A stretch of 64,000 bases of DNA, from the NCBI RefSeq assembly GCF_026004055.1, contig NZ_BPIJ01000001.1, forward strand, positions 124,001 through 188,000, written 5' to 3'. Positions 33,455-43,020 of this stretch are shown here, piece by piece. The notes below the pieces were generated by a model, which saw only the letters and a list, made by a program, of their open reading frames with translations, ran no database searches and was not told where the DNA came from. The position numbers and the translations under genes are program-made. The stretch's first letter is position 1, and each line of letters starts with the position of its first letter. Source of the DNA: Meiothermus sp. (GTDB taxonomy: Bacteria; Deinococcota; Deinococci; Deinococcales; Thermaceae).

Positions 33455-34254
33455 AGATTGCCGGAAGCCTCTGCGTGATTAGCGGGGCCAGCAGCGGGAT
33501 TGGCAAGTCCACTGCCCAGGAGCTTGCGGAGCGCGGGGCCCGGGTGGTGCTGGTAGCCCGCCGAGCGCAGGCCCTGGAACAGCTCCAGATTCAAATTCGC
33601 GCCGCAGGCGGGCAAGCCTGGGCCTTTCCTGCCGACCTTAGCAAACCCTACGAGGCCGTGCGTCTGGGTGAGTGGGTGCTGGGGGAGCTGGGTACCCCGG
33701 ACATCCTGATTCACAGTGCCGGGGCTGGAGAGTGGCGCTTCCTGGACGAAACCCCCCTCGAGGATCTCCAGCACCTGATGGACACCCCCTACTTTGCCGC
33801 CGCCTACCTGACCCGTGTCTTTCTGCCTGCCATGTTGCAGCGAAATCGGGGCTTTATCCTTTCGGTCTGCTCCCCGGCCAGCCGCTTAGTTTGGCCGGGG
33901 GCAACCGGCTATGTGGCCGCCCGCTGGGCCCTGAACGGCCTCACCGAAGCCTTGCGGGCCGACCTCTATCATACCGGGCTGCGGGTGTGTGCTTTTTTTC
34001 CGGGCAAAATCAGCGACTCCGAGTATTTCAGACGCAACACCGATACCGAGCGCCGCATCCCCCGGATCGGACGCTTGATTCCCGAAGTTACCTCCCGGCA
34101 AGCGGCCCTGGGCATTGTGCGGGCCCTCGAGCGCGACGCCCGGATGATGTTTGTGCCCTGGCAGTTGCACGCCTTCGACCTGCTGGCCCGCTGGTTTCCT
34201 CGCATTGCCGAGCACCTGGCCTGGAAAACCGGAGCCAAGCGCACAGACGCCTAG
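33451..34254 (+). CDS. Short-chain dehydrogenase/reductase family protein
   Basis: The 267-residue Rossmann-fold protein has the cofactor loop SGASSGIGKS and the SAGAGEW segment. The catalytic Ser lies in LSVCSPASR and Tyr in GYVAARWAL. The usual YxxxK reads YVAAR, so the catalytic Lys is Arg, which may weaken or change activity. The C-terminal helix with FDLLARWFPRIAEHL suggests a DltE/FabG-like lipid or polyol enzyme with membrane affinity. It is coupled to the upstream phosphoesterase by an ATGA overlap. Confidence 0.85.
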   Translation: MKIAGSLCVISGASSGIGKSTAQELAERGARVVLVARRAQALEQLQIQIRAAGGQAWAFPADLSKPYEAVRLGEWVLGELGTPDILIHSAGAGEWRFLDETPLEDLQHLMDTPYFAAAYLTRVFLPAMLQRNRGFILSVCSPASRLVWPGATGYVAARWALNGLTEALRADLYHTGLRVCAFFPGKISDSEYFRRNTDTERRIPRIGRLIPEVTSRQAALGIVRALERDARMMFVPWQLHAFDLLARWFPRIAEHLAWKTGAKRTDA

Positions 34255-34257
34255 GGG

Positions 34258-34887
34258 CTACCGATTATTCTCCTTCCACGCCTCGTAGCTAATCCGGGGT
34301 ATCTCGAACAGGTCGGTGGTGCGCACATACCCTCCGCGGCCCCCCATGCGTCCAATTAGGCCGAGTTCGGAAGTGCTCAGGTACAGCTTTTTTGCATCCG
34401 TTACCAGATGATCCTGGACAAAAGCCCCCAGCACCTCGCCAATTACCAGGCGGTTGCGGCCAATCTCGAGCACCGAATGCAGCCGGCACTCGAACCCCGC
34501 CGGGGCCTGGGCCAGCCTGGGAACAGGCACGTGCACTGAGGGTGCGGTTTGCAGCCCCGCTACCTCGACCTCACTGATCTCCTCGGGGAACTCGGCAGCG
34601 GTCAGGTTCATGGCTTCGGCTAGGGACTCGCTCACCAGGTTGACCACAAACACCCCACTGCGCTTGATGTTGGCCGCCGTATCTTTGGGACGCTGGGGGT
34701 GGTTGCCCACGCCGATGACCAGCAAAGCCGGGTCAGAGCCCATGGCGTTGAAGAAACTGAAGGGAGCGGCGTTGACCTGGCCGCCCGCTCCCAGACTGGT
34801 CACCCAGGCAATGGGACGCGGCACGATCAGCCCGGTCAGGAGCTTGTAACGCTCCTGGGGTTGCAGTTGGGCGAAGTCGAAGTTCAC
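34258..34887 (-). CDS. Flavin reductase-like domain protein
   Basis: The 209-residue FMN-binding split-barrel protein has the family pattern LLTGLIVPRPIAWVTSLG, NAAPFSFFNAMGSDP and FVVNLVSESLAEAMN. It reduces flavin or uses it to reduce small molecules. TAGACT is 6 nt ahead of the GTG start on the coding strand, so it is leaderless. It lies at one end of the cluster with a MhqD-like esterase and a ring-cleaving dioxygenase, both on the same strand, which suggests electrophile detoxification. It is convergent with the SDR gene. Confidence 0.88.
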   Translation of the reverse strand: MNFDFAQLQPQERYKLLTGLIVPRPIAWVTSLGAGGQVNAAPFSFFNAMGSDPALLVIGVGNHPQRPKDTAANIKRSGVFVVNLVSESLAEAMNLTAAEFPEEISEVEVAGLQTAPSVHVPVPRLAQAPAGFECRLHSVLEIGRNRLVIGEVLGAFVQDHLVTDAKKLYLSTSELGLIGRMGGRGGYVRTTDLFEIPRISYEAWKENNR

Positions 34888-34969
34888 CCACTTAGTCTAG
34901 CCTGGGTATGCGCCGTCTCTAAACTTGTAGCAGTTCAAATCATGAACCATGCCATATCCAAAATGCACC

Positions 34970-35004
34970 CGTCATTCCGAGGAGGCGTAGCCGACGAGGA
35001 ATCT
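34970..35004 (+). repeat. Solo half-unit of the GTCATTCC repeat
   Basis: CGTCATTCCGAGGAGGC and then CGACGAGGAATCT match the reverse complement of 3580-3614 with only a few differences. It is not mirrored locally. The surrounding gap (34888-35117) holds nothing else recognised. Confidence 0.65.
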
Positions 35005-35117
35005 GCGTTCCATGTTTGACAATTCATGGCCGACCTGATGCCTCCCTTTGGCTGCATTGAGCCCCAAGGAAGTGGGAACTAACCGCTTTTGCAAATCGGG
35101 GTTCTCCCGAAAAACTG

Positions 35118-35735
35118 CTATCGGAGATGCGCGGCCAGCCATACCTGGGCAGCAAGCAGTTCCTCGGAATAAAGCTGGTGGCCGCCCGCCTGCCAGCGCA
35201 ATTGTACCTCGGCACCTGCTTGTTCCAGGTGGTCGGCCAGCGCCTGCACCCGCACGGAAGGCGACCAGGGGTCTTGGGTTCCGGCTGCCAGAAAGGCCGC
35301 TTTCCCGGACAGATCGGGCAGCGGTTCAACCTCCAAAGGCAACACCGGACGCAGCAAAACGGCCCCGGCCAGCACCTCGGGATGCAGCAGCATCAGGGCC
35401 GCCGCCATGTTGGCCCCGTTGGAGTACCCCAGGGCATACACCTTACGGGCATCCAGGCCGTAGCGCTGGGCAGCATCCCGCACAAACTGGGCCAGGTCGG
35501 CGGCCTGGGCTTTGAGGTCGTCTTCATCGAATACCCCCATTGCCAGGCGCTTGAAAAAACGCGGGGCACCGTTCTCGAGCACCTTTCCCCGGGGCGAAAG
35601 CACGCTAACACCCGGCGCCAACTGCGCGGCCAGCGGCACCAGATCGTGTTCGTTGCCGCCGGTACCATGCAGCAGCAGTAGCGTGCTGGCCGAAGTACCG
35701 GCTTCGAAGCGGTGGGTAAAGCTCAGGGGGGTCAT
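35118..35735 (-). CDS. Carboxylesterase/phospholipase family hydrolase, MhqD-like
   Basis: The 205-residue alpha/beta hydrolase is of the short YpfH/MhqD type. The oxyanion loop is LLLHGTGGNEHDL, the nucleophile is in GYSNGANMA, Asp in AGTQDPWSP and His in WQAGGHQLY. In Bacillus the MhqD hydrolase is co-regulated with the MhqO dioxygenase under quinone stress, and here a ring-cleaving dioxygenase gene lies 98 bp upstream on the same strand. The substrate is unknown; cytosolic. The role in quinone detoxification is inferred from that pairing. Confidence 0.86.
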   Translation of the reverse strand: MTPLSFTHRFEAGTSASTLLLLHGTGGNEHDLVPLAAQLAPGVSVLSPRGKVLENGAPRFFKRLAMGVFDEDDLKAQAADLAQFVRDAAQRYGLDARKVYALGYSNGANMAAALMLLHPEVLAGAVLLRPVLPLEVEPLPDLSGKAAFLAAGTQDPWSPSVRVQALADHLEQAGAEVQLRWQAGGHQLYSEELLAAQVWLAAHLR

Positions 35736-35833
35736 GACTCAATCACGTTTTGCAGTTCAATCACCGGTCTGGGTTCAAGATTTGTAAGTTTGTCGGGCAA
35801 TGGGTTATCTGCAAAAAACAACCTAGCCTGTCG

Positions 35834-36790
35834 TTAGGGTTTCGCCAGGCTGGGGTTGGGAGCCTCGAGTCTGGGTAGCACAGCCTCAATCCGGGGGCGG
35901 TGCGGTTCCAGCCAGGGAGGCAGCACCAGCGATTCCCCCAGTTTGGCGGGGTCTTCGTCCACTGCGAAACCGGGGCCATCGGTGGCCAGCTCGAACACCA
36001 CGCCGCCCGGCTCGTTGAAATATACCGACTTGAACCAGAAGCGATCGATCTGCCTGGTAGCCGGGATGCCTGCGGCCAGAATCTGTTTGCGAACCTCCAT
36101 CTGGTGAGCAGTATCGTCCACACTCCAGGCCAGGTGGTGAATGCTGCCGGTGCCCCACTGCCCTTTGGGCAGATTGGGCAGTTCTTTGATGTCTACAAAC
36201 TTGCCCGAACCACCCCCCGCCACCGTGTAGCGGCTCCAGCCGTTTTCGTGTCCGGCGTATTCAAACCCCATCACCCGGGTCAGGAAATTGGCGCTGGGCG
36301 CCAGGGCTTGTTGCCACAGTCTGGCGCCATGCAAGCCCATGATCTGACGGTTTTCCGGTACGTGGGTGCGTTCCCAGGGGCTGAAAGGGCGCGGGGCCGT
36401 CTCGACCAGGGCCACCTCGAGACCATCGGGGTCATGGAAGGGCAGCGCCTTCTCGCCAAAGCGTTCCTCGGCTGCGCCCAGCCGCACCCCGTAGCCTTGC
36501 AAGCGGGCTTCCCAGTAAGCCAGGCTTCCCTGCGGTACGGCCAACTGCACCTCAACCGCCAGGCCAGTGCCTTTGCGGGGCGGGGCCATATTCTCCCAGG
36601 GGAAAAAGGTCAGGTCGGTGCCGGGACGCCCCTCTGCATCGGCATAAAACAGGTGGTAGGTGCCTGGATCGTCCTGGTTGACACTTTTCTTGACCAACCG
36701 CAACCCCAGCACCCCCGCGTAAAAATCCAGGTTGCGCTGGGCCTTGCCAGCAATGGCGGTCACGTGATGCAATCCGTTGACGGGTTTCAT
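35834..36790 (-). CDS. Ring-cleaving dioxygenase (VOC family, MhqO-like)
   Basis: The 318-residue protein consists of two VOC modules: GLHHVTAIAG at the start, then SIHHLAWSVDD and GGVVFELATDGPGFAVDED towards the end. These supply the His, His, Glu metal triad. MhqO-type enzymes open hydroquinone or catechol rings. AGGAG lies ahead of ATG 36790; a longer frame to 36838 is not supported. Together with the MhqD-like esterase and nearby HxlR regulator it fits a quinone response unit. Confidence 0.88.
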   Translation of the reverse strand: MKPVNGLHHVTAIAGKAQRNLDFYAGVLGLRLVKKSVNQDDPGTYHLFYADAEGRPGTDLTFFPWENMAPPRKGTGLAVEVQLAVPQGSLAYWEARLQGYGVRLGAAEERFGEKALPFHDPDGLEVALVETAPRPFSPWERTHVPENRQIMGLHGARLWQQALAPSANFLTRVMGFEYAGHENGWSRYTVAGGGSGKFVDIKELPNLPKGQWGTGSIHHLAWSVDDTAHQMEVRKQILAAGIPATRQIDRFWFKSVYFNEPGGVVFELATDGPGFAVDEDPAKLGESLVLPPWLEPHRPRIEAVLPRLEAPNPSLAKP

Positions 36791-37103
36791 GCCCGCTCCT
36801 TTCGTTTTGCTATCTTGCCGGAAAAACCTTCTACCCAACTGTGACCTGACCGTTCAATAGCTCCTGGGTGTCGAACTGGCGGTTGAGCGTTGCGGGACGA
36901 GAACCGTGAAGCTATCGGGCTATCGGCCAAGAGCTTCCACGATAATTTTGCCCCAGCTCCCCTTTGGCACATGGGCCGGTGCCGTACTTACCGGGTTCAA
37001 CCCGCTCAATGTGAAGCAGCTTATGTACCATCGGCTACCAAGGCCCAGCGCGACAAAATCCTGAAGAGCTTCTTTCGCTGAACGAAGTGGGGGGTGTAGG
37101 AAA
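36791..37103. other. Non-coding stretch, nothing recognised
   Basis: Several short frames cross these 313 bases, but none has a ribosome-binding site or a recognisable product. A GGTTCAACCCG stretch near 36991 is tRNA-like in isolation, but no acceptor stem or cloverleaf surrounds it. Confidence 0.5.
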
Positions 37104-37157
37104 GGTTTCCTGTTGAATCGTTTGGAATTTCAAACAAGTACGATGCAACAGGAAACC
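37104..37157 (-). other. Long imperfect hairpin downstream of the yceI gene
   Basis: GGTTTCCTGTTG (37104-37115) faces CAACAGGAAACC (37146-37157), a perfect 12-bp outer stem. Inside, ATCG/CGAT and TTTG/CAAA arms can extend it. It lies 40 bp past the stop of the minus-strand yceI-like gene and may be its terminator, though the T tract is short. Confidence 0.55.
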
Positions 37158-37196
37158 ATACAAAGTCTTAGAAATCCAGTCGCTGGCGCTGTTGCT

Positions 37197-37733
37197 TTAG
37201 GCCGCAACGGGGGATTGTGCGGCCACAGCCTCTACTTCGATGTTGAATCTGACTTCTTCCCCTACCAGCAATGCCCCGAGCTCGAGCACCTGGTTCCAGG
37301 TCAATCCCCAGTCCTTGCGGTTGAGAACGCCGGTAGCGGTCGCGCCGGTACGGGTTAGGCCCCAGGGGTCTTTGATGGCGGGAGTCAGTTCGGCCTCGAG
37401 TACCACCGGCTTGCTGATACCGCGGATGGTTAGATCGCCTTGGATTCGGTACCGGTTGTTGCCCAGGGCCTCAATCTGGGTGCTTACAAAGCGCAGTTCG
37501 GGGTACTGTTCGGCATCCAGAAAGTCGGAGGAGCGCAGATGCGCGTCGCGCTGGGCATCGCCGGTCTCGATGCTGGCGGCATCAATGGCGACCTCGATTT
37601 TATTGGGCACGCCCTGCTCGCTGGCCAGAATGGTGCCCGCAACCTTTTTGAATTGGCCCCGAACGGTGAAGATGCCCATGTGCTTAACGGCAAAAGCGAC
37701 GGTGGTGTGACTGCTGTCTAGGTTCCAGTTCAT
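37197..37733 (-). CDS. YceI family lipid-binding-like protein
   Basis: The 178-residue protein has the YceI lipocalin-like pattern: [26 protein letters not shown], then AAGTI-like and [20 protein letters not shown], and KPVVLEAEL. Thermus homologues bind polyisoprenoids in a deep barrel pocket. No signal peptide is visible, so this copy is probably cytosolic. AGGAGAG lies ahead of the ATG. It is divergent from an HxlR regulator across a 120-bp AT-rich promoter region and probably under its control. Confidence 0.92.
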   Translation of the reverse strand: MNWNLDSSHTTVAFAVKHMGIFTVRGQFKKVAGTILASEQGVPNKIEVAIDAASIETGDAQRDAHLRSSDFLDAEQYPELRFVSTQIEALGNNRYRIQGDLTIRGISKPVVLEAELTPAIKDPWGLTRTGATATGVLNRKDWGLTWNQVLELGALLVGEEVRFNIEVEAVAAQSPVAA

Positions 37734-37805
37734 GTGTCTCTCCTAGCTGCGATTCAAATCTTGCTTTGAATCGACGAGCGAATGATATTTTATAGCAATA
37801 TATTT

Positions 37806-37844
37806 TGTCAATCATTTGAGCAAAGAAAGTTAGTATGATATACT
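37806..37844. promoter_or_regulatory. Divergent promoters between yceI-like gene and HxlR regulator
   Basis: On the + strand TTGAGC (37816-37821), 17 nt and TATACT (37839-37844) form a promoter for the regulator. On the minus strand a TTGACA box (37806-37811) points towards the yceI-like gene. The -35 boxes nearly abut, so one bound regulator could control both directions. The short AT-rich palindromic stretches here are too common to name a specific operator. Confidence 0.55.
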
Positions 37845-37853
37845 CGGTTCAAT

Positions 37854-38198
37854 ATGGCTCATCCTGTAGCCCCAGAAGCTGAACACGGCTTTTGTCCTGT
37901 ATACGAAGCGATCAATATCTTGCAGGAAAAATGGACGTTGCACATTATTCGCAACCTATTGAGTGGCCCCAAGGGTTTCAACGAACTTTCCCGAGCTGTG
38001 GGCGGCTGTAATCCGGCTACCCTGGCCCAGCGGGTAGAGAAGCTCGAGCAACTCGGCATCATCTCCAAAACGGTTCACTCCACCATGCCCCCGCGTACTA
38101 GCTATGCCCTGACCGAGGCCGGGCAAGCCTTGCAGGCCGTCATCGAGGCCATAGACCGCTGGGGGCGACAGTACCTGCCGGAGCCGGCAGCAAAGTAA
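37854..38198 (+). CDS. HxlR/DUF24-type winged-helix regulator with N-terminal Cys
   Basis: This 114-residue regulator has the HxlR pattern: GFCPVYEAINILQEKWTLHIIRNLL, LSRAVGGCNPATLAQRVEKLEQLGII (recognition helix) and the YALTEAGQAL wing end. Cys14 sits where YodB, CatR and HypR carry their redox-sensing cysteine, so sensing of electrophiles or disulfide stress is likely. It is divergent from the YceI gene and near dioxygenase, esterase and flavin reductase genes. Two hairpins follow at 38263 and 38289. Confidence 0.9.
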   Translation: MAHPVAPEAEHGFCPVYEAINILQEKWTLHIIRNLLSGPKGFNELSRAVGGCNPATLAQRVEKLEQLGIISKTVHSTMPPRTSYALTEAGQALQAVIEAIDRWGRQYLPEPAAK

Positions 38199-38262
38199 GC
38201 GAGTACTTGTTCGGATTTGCGGCGAGGCCGAGGGACGACATTTTAGAGCGGTTTTCACAAAG

Positions 38263-38316
38263 AACCCAAAGTCTCACTTTGGGGTTTGCTGTCGCGAGCA
38301 TTTTTTTTCGCGACAG
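38263..38316 (+). terminator. Two consecutive hairpins after the HxlR gene
   Basis: AACCCAAAG with CTTTGGGGTT (38263-38286) forms the first stem. CTGTCGCG and CGCGACAG (38289-38296 and 38309-38316) enclose a loop with eight Ts. Both lie 65-120 bp past the regulator stop and are probable transcription ends. Confidence 0.55.
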
Positions 38317-38438
38317 TGGCAGTAAAGGTGGCGTAAACCGCGAGGGTTCAAGAAACCGGATTTGTTTCCCAAAAACTCCTATCGTTGCATTGTAGTGCTG
38401 GGATACCTGAACGACAGCAAATAGGTTACTCTAAAAAG

Positions 38439-38747
38439 ATGACCAAAACCATGGGAAGTTTCCTCGAGGCTGTACTCGAGTTGCTCGGCCAACCCGGGGT
38501 ATACACCATATTGCGTTTGCTGCAAGAGGGTTCCATGCGGTTTGGGGCACTGCAACAAGCCACCCATTTACCCCCGCGAGCCCTCTCTTTGCGGCTCAAA
38601 GAACTCGAAGAAGCGGGCCTGATTAGCCGAACCGAGTACCACGAGGTACCCCCTCGGGTAGAGTATGCCCTCACCCCCAAAGGCCGGGCCTTACAACCTG
38701 CGCTCGAGGCCCTTGAAGCCTGGGGAAAAACCGCCTTTCAACGTTAA
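38439..38747 (+). CDS. Second HxlR-type winged-helix regulator
   Basis: The 102-residue protein has the HxlR layout: SFLEAVLELLGQPGVYTILRLL, FGALQQATHLPPRALSLRLKELEEAGLI and VEYALTPKGRALQPALEAL. Unlike its neighbour it has no N-terminal Cys, so it is not an obvious thiol sensor. TACTCT (38427-38432) is 6 nt ahead of ATG 38439, a leaderless start; the frame back to 38385 is not needed. Its targets are unknown. Two regulators of one family 240 bp apart suggests duplication or layered control. Confidence 0.85.
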   Translation: MTKTMGSFLEAVLELLGQPGVYTILRLLQEGSMRFGALQQATHLPPRALSLRLKELEEAGLISRTEYHEVPPRVEYALTPKGRALQPALEALEAWGKTAFQR

Positions 38748-38805
38748 TCCAAGTATTGCTAAAGCGATCCGCCCCCGGATGCGCTGCAGATGTGGTCTTG
38801 GCAAC

Positions 38806-38838
38806 AGAAAACCCCAGCCGGAAAGGTCGGCTGGGGTT
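38806..38838 (-). terminator. Terminator of the beta-barrel-like gene
   Basis: AACCCCAGCCG (38810-38820) and CGGCTGGGGTT (38828-38838) form an 11-bp stem, followed on the minus strand by TTTTCTGTT. It also lies behind the + strand HxlR gene. Confidence 0.85.
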
Positions 38839-38852
38839 GATGTGGGCCGTTT

Positions 38853-39503
38853 TTAGAGCTTGAGGGCAAAACGCAGGGTCAGGTAGGCGGTGTTGAAATC
38901 GAAGTTGCTAAAGCCAAATTCGGGGTTGAAGGTTAGGTTGGAGAGGACATCGTAGCTGGCCCCGAGGTAAATGGTCTGGGCAAAGGGGCTGGGCACGATC
39001 TGGTCGAGTGAGATGCCCGCATACAGGCTTAGCATGTCCAGGGCATAGCCAAACTCGACATAACCGTCAATCAGCCAGCTAAAGCTCCCGCCCGAAGGCG
39101 CGATGGGCAGGGTGGTTACAAGGCGCAAGCCGCTGCTCAGGCTGGCCCCGCTGCCCAGGTCATAAGCCAGATCCACGCCCGCTTGGGGGGAGATGCTAAA
39201 GCTAAAGCCGCTGGTGGGCGCAATATCCAGGCTGATGGGAAGGCGTACTCGAGCATAAGCGCTTACGCTCAGGGGGCCTTCGTTCACCAGATCAGCCCCA
39301 TACTGGATGAAGGGGCGCACCAAGACCCCCACGCCAAAGGTCGGGGTGATGGGCACTTCCAGCCGACCCAGCACTCCTGCGGTCAGGTTGGGGGCCAGGG
39401 TGGTGCTGTAGTTGGCTTCAAGGCGTGTGCCCACACTAAACTGGGCCAAAGCAGGTGCAGAGAGGGCCAAAAGAGCGATTACACCGACAAGAAATTTCTT
39501 CAT
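38853..39503 (-). CDS. Secreted beta-barrel-like outer membrane protein
   Basis: The 216-residue protein has a signal peptide (KKFLVGVIALLALSAPALA, cleavage before Gln). Alternating strands follow, such as TRLEANYSTTLAPNLTAGVLG, VSAYARVRLPISLDI and DTAYLTLRF-like segments, ending in hydrophobic residues. This looks like an 8-10 stranded outer-membrane barrel, as expected in the diderm Thermaceae; function unknown. AGGAGGAAG precedes ATG 39503 closely, and it is a monocistronic unit with a terminator. Confidence 0.72.
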   Translation of the reverse strand: MKKFLVGVIALLALSAPALAQFSVGTRLEANYSTTLAPNLTAGVLGRLEVPITPTFGVGVLVRPFIQYGADLVNEGPLSVSAYARVRLPISLDIAPTSGFSFSISPQAGVDLAYDLGSGASLSSGLRLVTTLPIAPSGGSFSWLIDGYVEFGYALDMLSLYAGISLDQIVPSPFAQTIYLGASYDVLSNLTFNPEFGFSNFDFNTAYLTLRFALKL

Positions 39504-39681
39504 AGAGAACTTCCTCCTGCGGGTGAAAATAACATTAGAGTTCAATTTGTGCAAGTGCTAACAAGCTCTAGTGAAGCGCGTGCTTGGAGATTTTTATGTC
39601 CAGAACAGGGATTGCAACGTTAATAGCAGCATCACCAGCGTAACTGTAAGACTACTATCTTGAGCTTGGAAACAATGCAAC

Positions 39682-39713
39682 AAAACACCCAGCCCCAAAG
39701 GGCTGGGTGTTTT
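39682..39713 (-). terminator. Terminator of the groES-groEL operon
   Basis: AAAACACCCAGCCC (39682-39695) faces GGGCTGGGTGTTTT (39700-39713). On the minus strand it follows groEL by about 12 bp and ends in a T tract. Confidence 0.92.
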
Positions 39714-39726
39714 GCATAGAGCCGGT

Positions 39727-41400
<1,674 letters not shown>

Positions 41401-41449
41401 CTAATAGCTTTTGGGTTTTTGCTATGGACTATTAGCTATCGACTTTTTC

Positions 41450-41746
41450 TTACATCACAGCCAGCAGGTCACGTTCGGAGAGGATGATGTACTCTTCCCC
41501 GTCAATCTCGATCTCGGTGCCGCCGTACTTGGCAAATACCACCGTATCGCCCTGCTTAACTTCCAGGGGCACCTTGGTGCCGTTATCCAGCAGCCGACCG
41601 CTGCCCACGGCAATCACCTTACCTTTTTGGGGTTTTTCCTTGGCGGTGTCGGGCAGCACAATGCCACCTTTGGTCTTGGCTTCTTCTTCGATACGCTTGA
41701 CCACCACACGGTCACCCAGGGGTCTGAGCATGGTCGCTGTTGCCAT
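41450..41746 (-). CDS. groES: Co-chaperonin GroES
   Basis: The 98-residue co-chaperonin caps GroEL. It begins [17 protein letters not shown] and has the mobile loop [18 protein letters not shown] and the [15 protein letters not shown]-terminal block. AAGGAGG precedes the ATG by 9 nt. It is the first gene of the groESL operon, with a TTGACA promoter upstream. Confidence 0.98.
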   Translation of the reverse strand: MATATMLRPLGDRVVVKRIEEEAKTKGGIVLPDTAKEKPQKGKVIAVGSGRLLDNGTKVPLEVKQGDTVVFAKYGGTEIEIDGEEYIILSERDLLAVM

Positions 41747-41768
41747 AGAAACTTCCTCCTTACAGGTT

Positions 41769-41797
41769 TATTGACAGTCGTGGGTTTAGAGTGTCAA
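41769..41797 (-). promoter_or_regulatory. groESL promoter
   Basis: On the minus strand TTGACA (41792-41797), a 17-nt spacer and TCAATA (41769-41774) make a sigma-70 type promoter about 25 bp before groES. A TTAGCACTC-type CIRCE element was not found here by eye, nor a heat-shock sigma-32 pattern. Confidence 0.6.
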
Positions 41798-41950
41798 CCC
41801 AAGAAAGTATTATTTTGGGTTAGCTGAAGGATTGTCAAGAGGGCTGGGCTACAAGACCTAAAACAGTTGAGTATGCTTATATCAAGCCTACGCTGAGGCA
41901 TGAGGCAAAAATGTGCTGAGGCGCTGTTAGACTCGATTCAGCAAGTTGGG

Positions 41951-42098
41951 GGTCTGGTAACAAAATACGTAGTATGCTCTTTAGCTTTCAGAACAAGCCG
42001 CACATCGTAACCTTGGGCCTTTGGTGCAGTGCCAGTACGGCTACCTTTGTACGTCCGTGCAAAAACCACCCCACCCCGCTTCGTCCCCTACCTCCCCT
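41951..42098 (-). mobile_element. Decayed family B MITE remnant, inverted
   Basis: GGTCTGGTAAC at 41951 and the following ~145 bases match the reverse complement of the right part of family B with many changes. Shared pieces include CAAAATACG, CCTTGGGCCTTTGGTGC, GTACGTCCGTGCAAAAA and CCACCCCACCCCGCTTCG. The other end cannot be traced, so this is an old, truncated copy between groES and the SpoU gene. Confidence 0.7.
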
Positions 42099-42210
42099 TA
42101 TATCTTAGAAAAGGGCAAGGTGTAGTAGACCGTTCCTCCCCAGGGCTGTTTGAAAACGATCTTCTTGAATCCAGAACCAGTGTTGCGGAAAGGGGCCACC
42201 GTAAAAATTC

Positions 42211-43011
42211 TCATGTGGCGCCAGAACCACGCCGCTGCCGAACCGCCTCGAACAGCATCAAAGCCGCCGTTACCGAGACGTTAAGGCTATCAGCCTCACC
42301 TTGCATGGGAATCCGAACCTCGAGGTCGGCCCTGTGAAGCCATTCCGGACTCAATCCGGTGTGCTCGGGCCCCAGCACGATGGCCACCGGCCCCCGCAAG
42401 TCGGCGTCCCAGTAGGTTTGATCGGCGTGGGGGGTGGTGGCCACCAGCCGAATAGGGTGTTCTTCTAGCCACTCCAGCAGTTTCTGTTCGGAAGCAACAT
42501 AGGTGGGTTGTGAAAAAACCACCCCGGTGGAGTTGCGAATGACCTGGGGGCTGTACACATCCACCCCCCCAGCCACCAGCACTGCATGGGCGCCGGCGGC
42601 GTCTGCCGACCGTAGCAAAGCCCCCAGGTTGCCGGGTTTTTCCAGGCCCACCGCTACCAAGAGCAGGGCATTGGGTGGAGGCTTAAAATCGGCCAGAGAA
42701 GGGTTGGGCATCCGCGCCACGGCCACCACCCCAGCCGGGTTTTCGCGGGTGCTAAGCTTTTTGAGCACCGCTTCGGAGACTCGGTTCACCGGTGAGCGTT
42801 GTTGGCTTTCGAGCTCCTCAACCACCCGAGCCTCGTCGGGGCCAAGCTCCAGCGCGCAGTAGGCTTCTACCACCTTAATGCCTGCTGCCAAGGCGCGCTC
42901 GAGCTCCCGGTGGCCTTCAATCAGAAACAACCCGCTTCGCTCGCGTTCTCTGCGTTCTTTGAGCTTGGCGGCTGCTTTGATGCGGGGGTTGGCGATAGAG
43001 GTGAGGTACAT
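42211..43011 (-). CDS. RNA 2'-O-methyltransferase, TrmH/SpoU family
   Basis: The 266-residue enzyme has an N-terminal substrate-binding domain (RSGLFLIEGHRELERAL). The SPOUT knot domain has the three motifs: LEKPGNLGALLRSADAAGAHAV, AIVLGPEHTGLSPEW and IPMQGEADSLNVSVTAALML. It methylates a 2'-hydroxyl in rRNA or tRNA using SAM; the exact nucleotide is unknown. It begins 9 bp after the DUF1517 gene on the same strand, so the two are probably one operon, though a TAAGAT box 6 nt ahead of the ATG could start its own transcript. Confidence 0.93.
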   Translation of the reverse strand: MYLTSIANPRIKAAAKLKERRERERSGLFLIEGHRELERALAAGIKVVEAYCALELGPDEARVVEELESQQRSPVNRVSEAVLKKLSTRENPAGVVAVARMPNPSLADFKPPPNALLLVAVGLEKPGNLGALLRSADAAGAHAVLVAGGVDVYSPQVIRNSTGVVFSQPTYVASEQKLLEWLEEHPIRLVATTPHADQTYWDADLRGPVAIVLGPEHTGLSPEWLHRADLEVRIPMQGEADSLNVSVTAALMLFEAVRQRRGSGAT

Positions 43012-43020
43012 GGGCTCATC

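Noticed and set aside
36980-37040. Possible tRNA because of a GGTTCAACCC stretch
   Set aside because: No acceptor stem, anticodon stem or cloverleaf can be drawn around it.
36890-37081. 63-codon frame between the dioxygenase and yceI genes
   Set aside because: No ribosome-binding site, no recognisable family and no neighbouring signals; left as non-coding.
41747-41830. CIRCE (HrcA) operator upstream of groES
   Set aside because: TTAGAGTGTC resembles part of the motif, but the matching GAGTGCTAA half is absent.
42120-42200. Possible copy of the nested 124-bp element near CTTGAATCCAGAACCAG
   Set aside because: Only a short stretch resembles the right end, with no inner stems or duplicated target.
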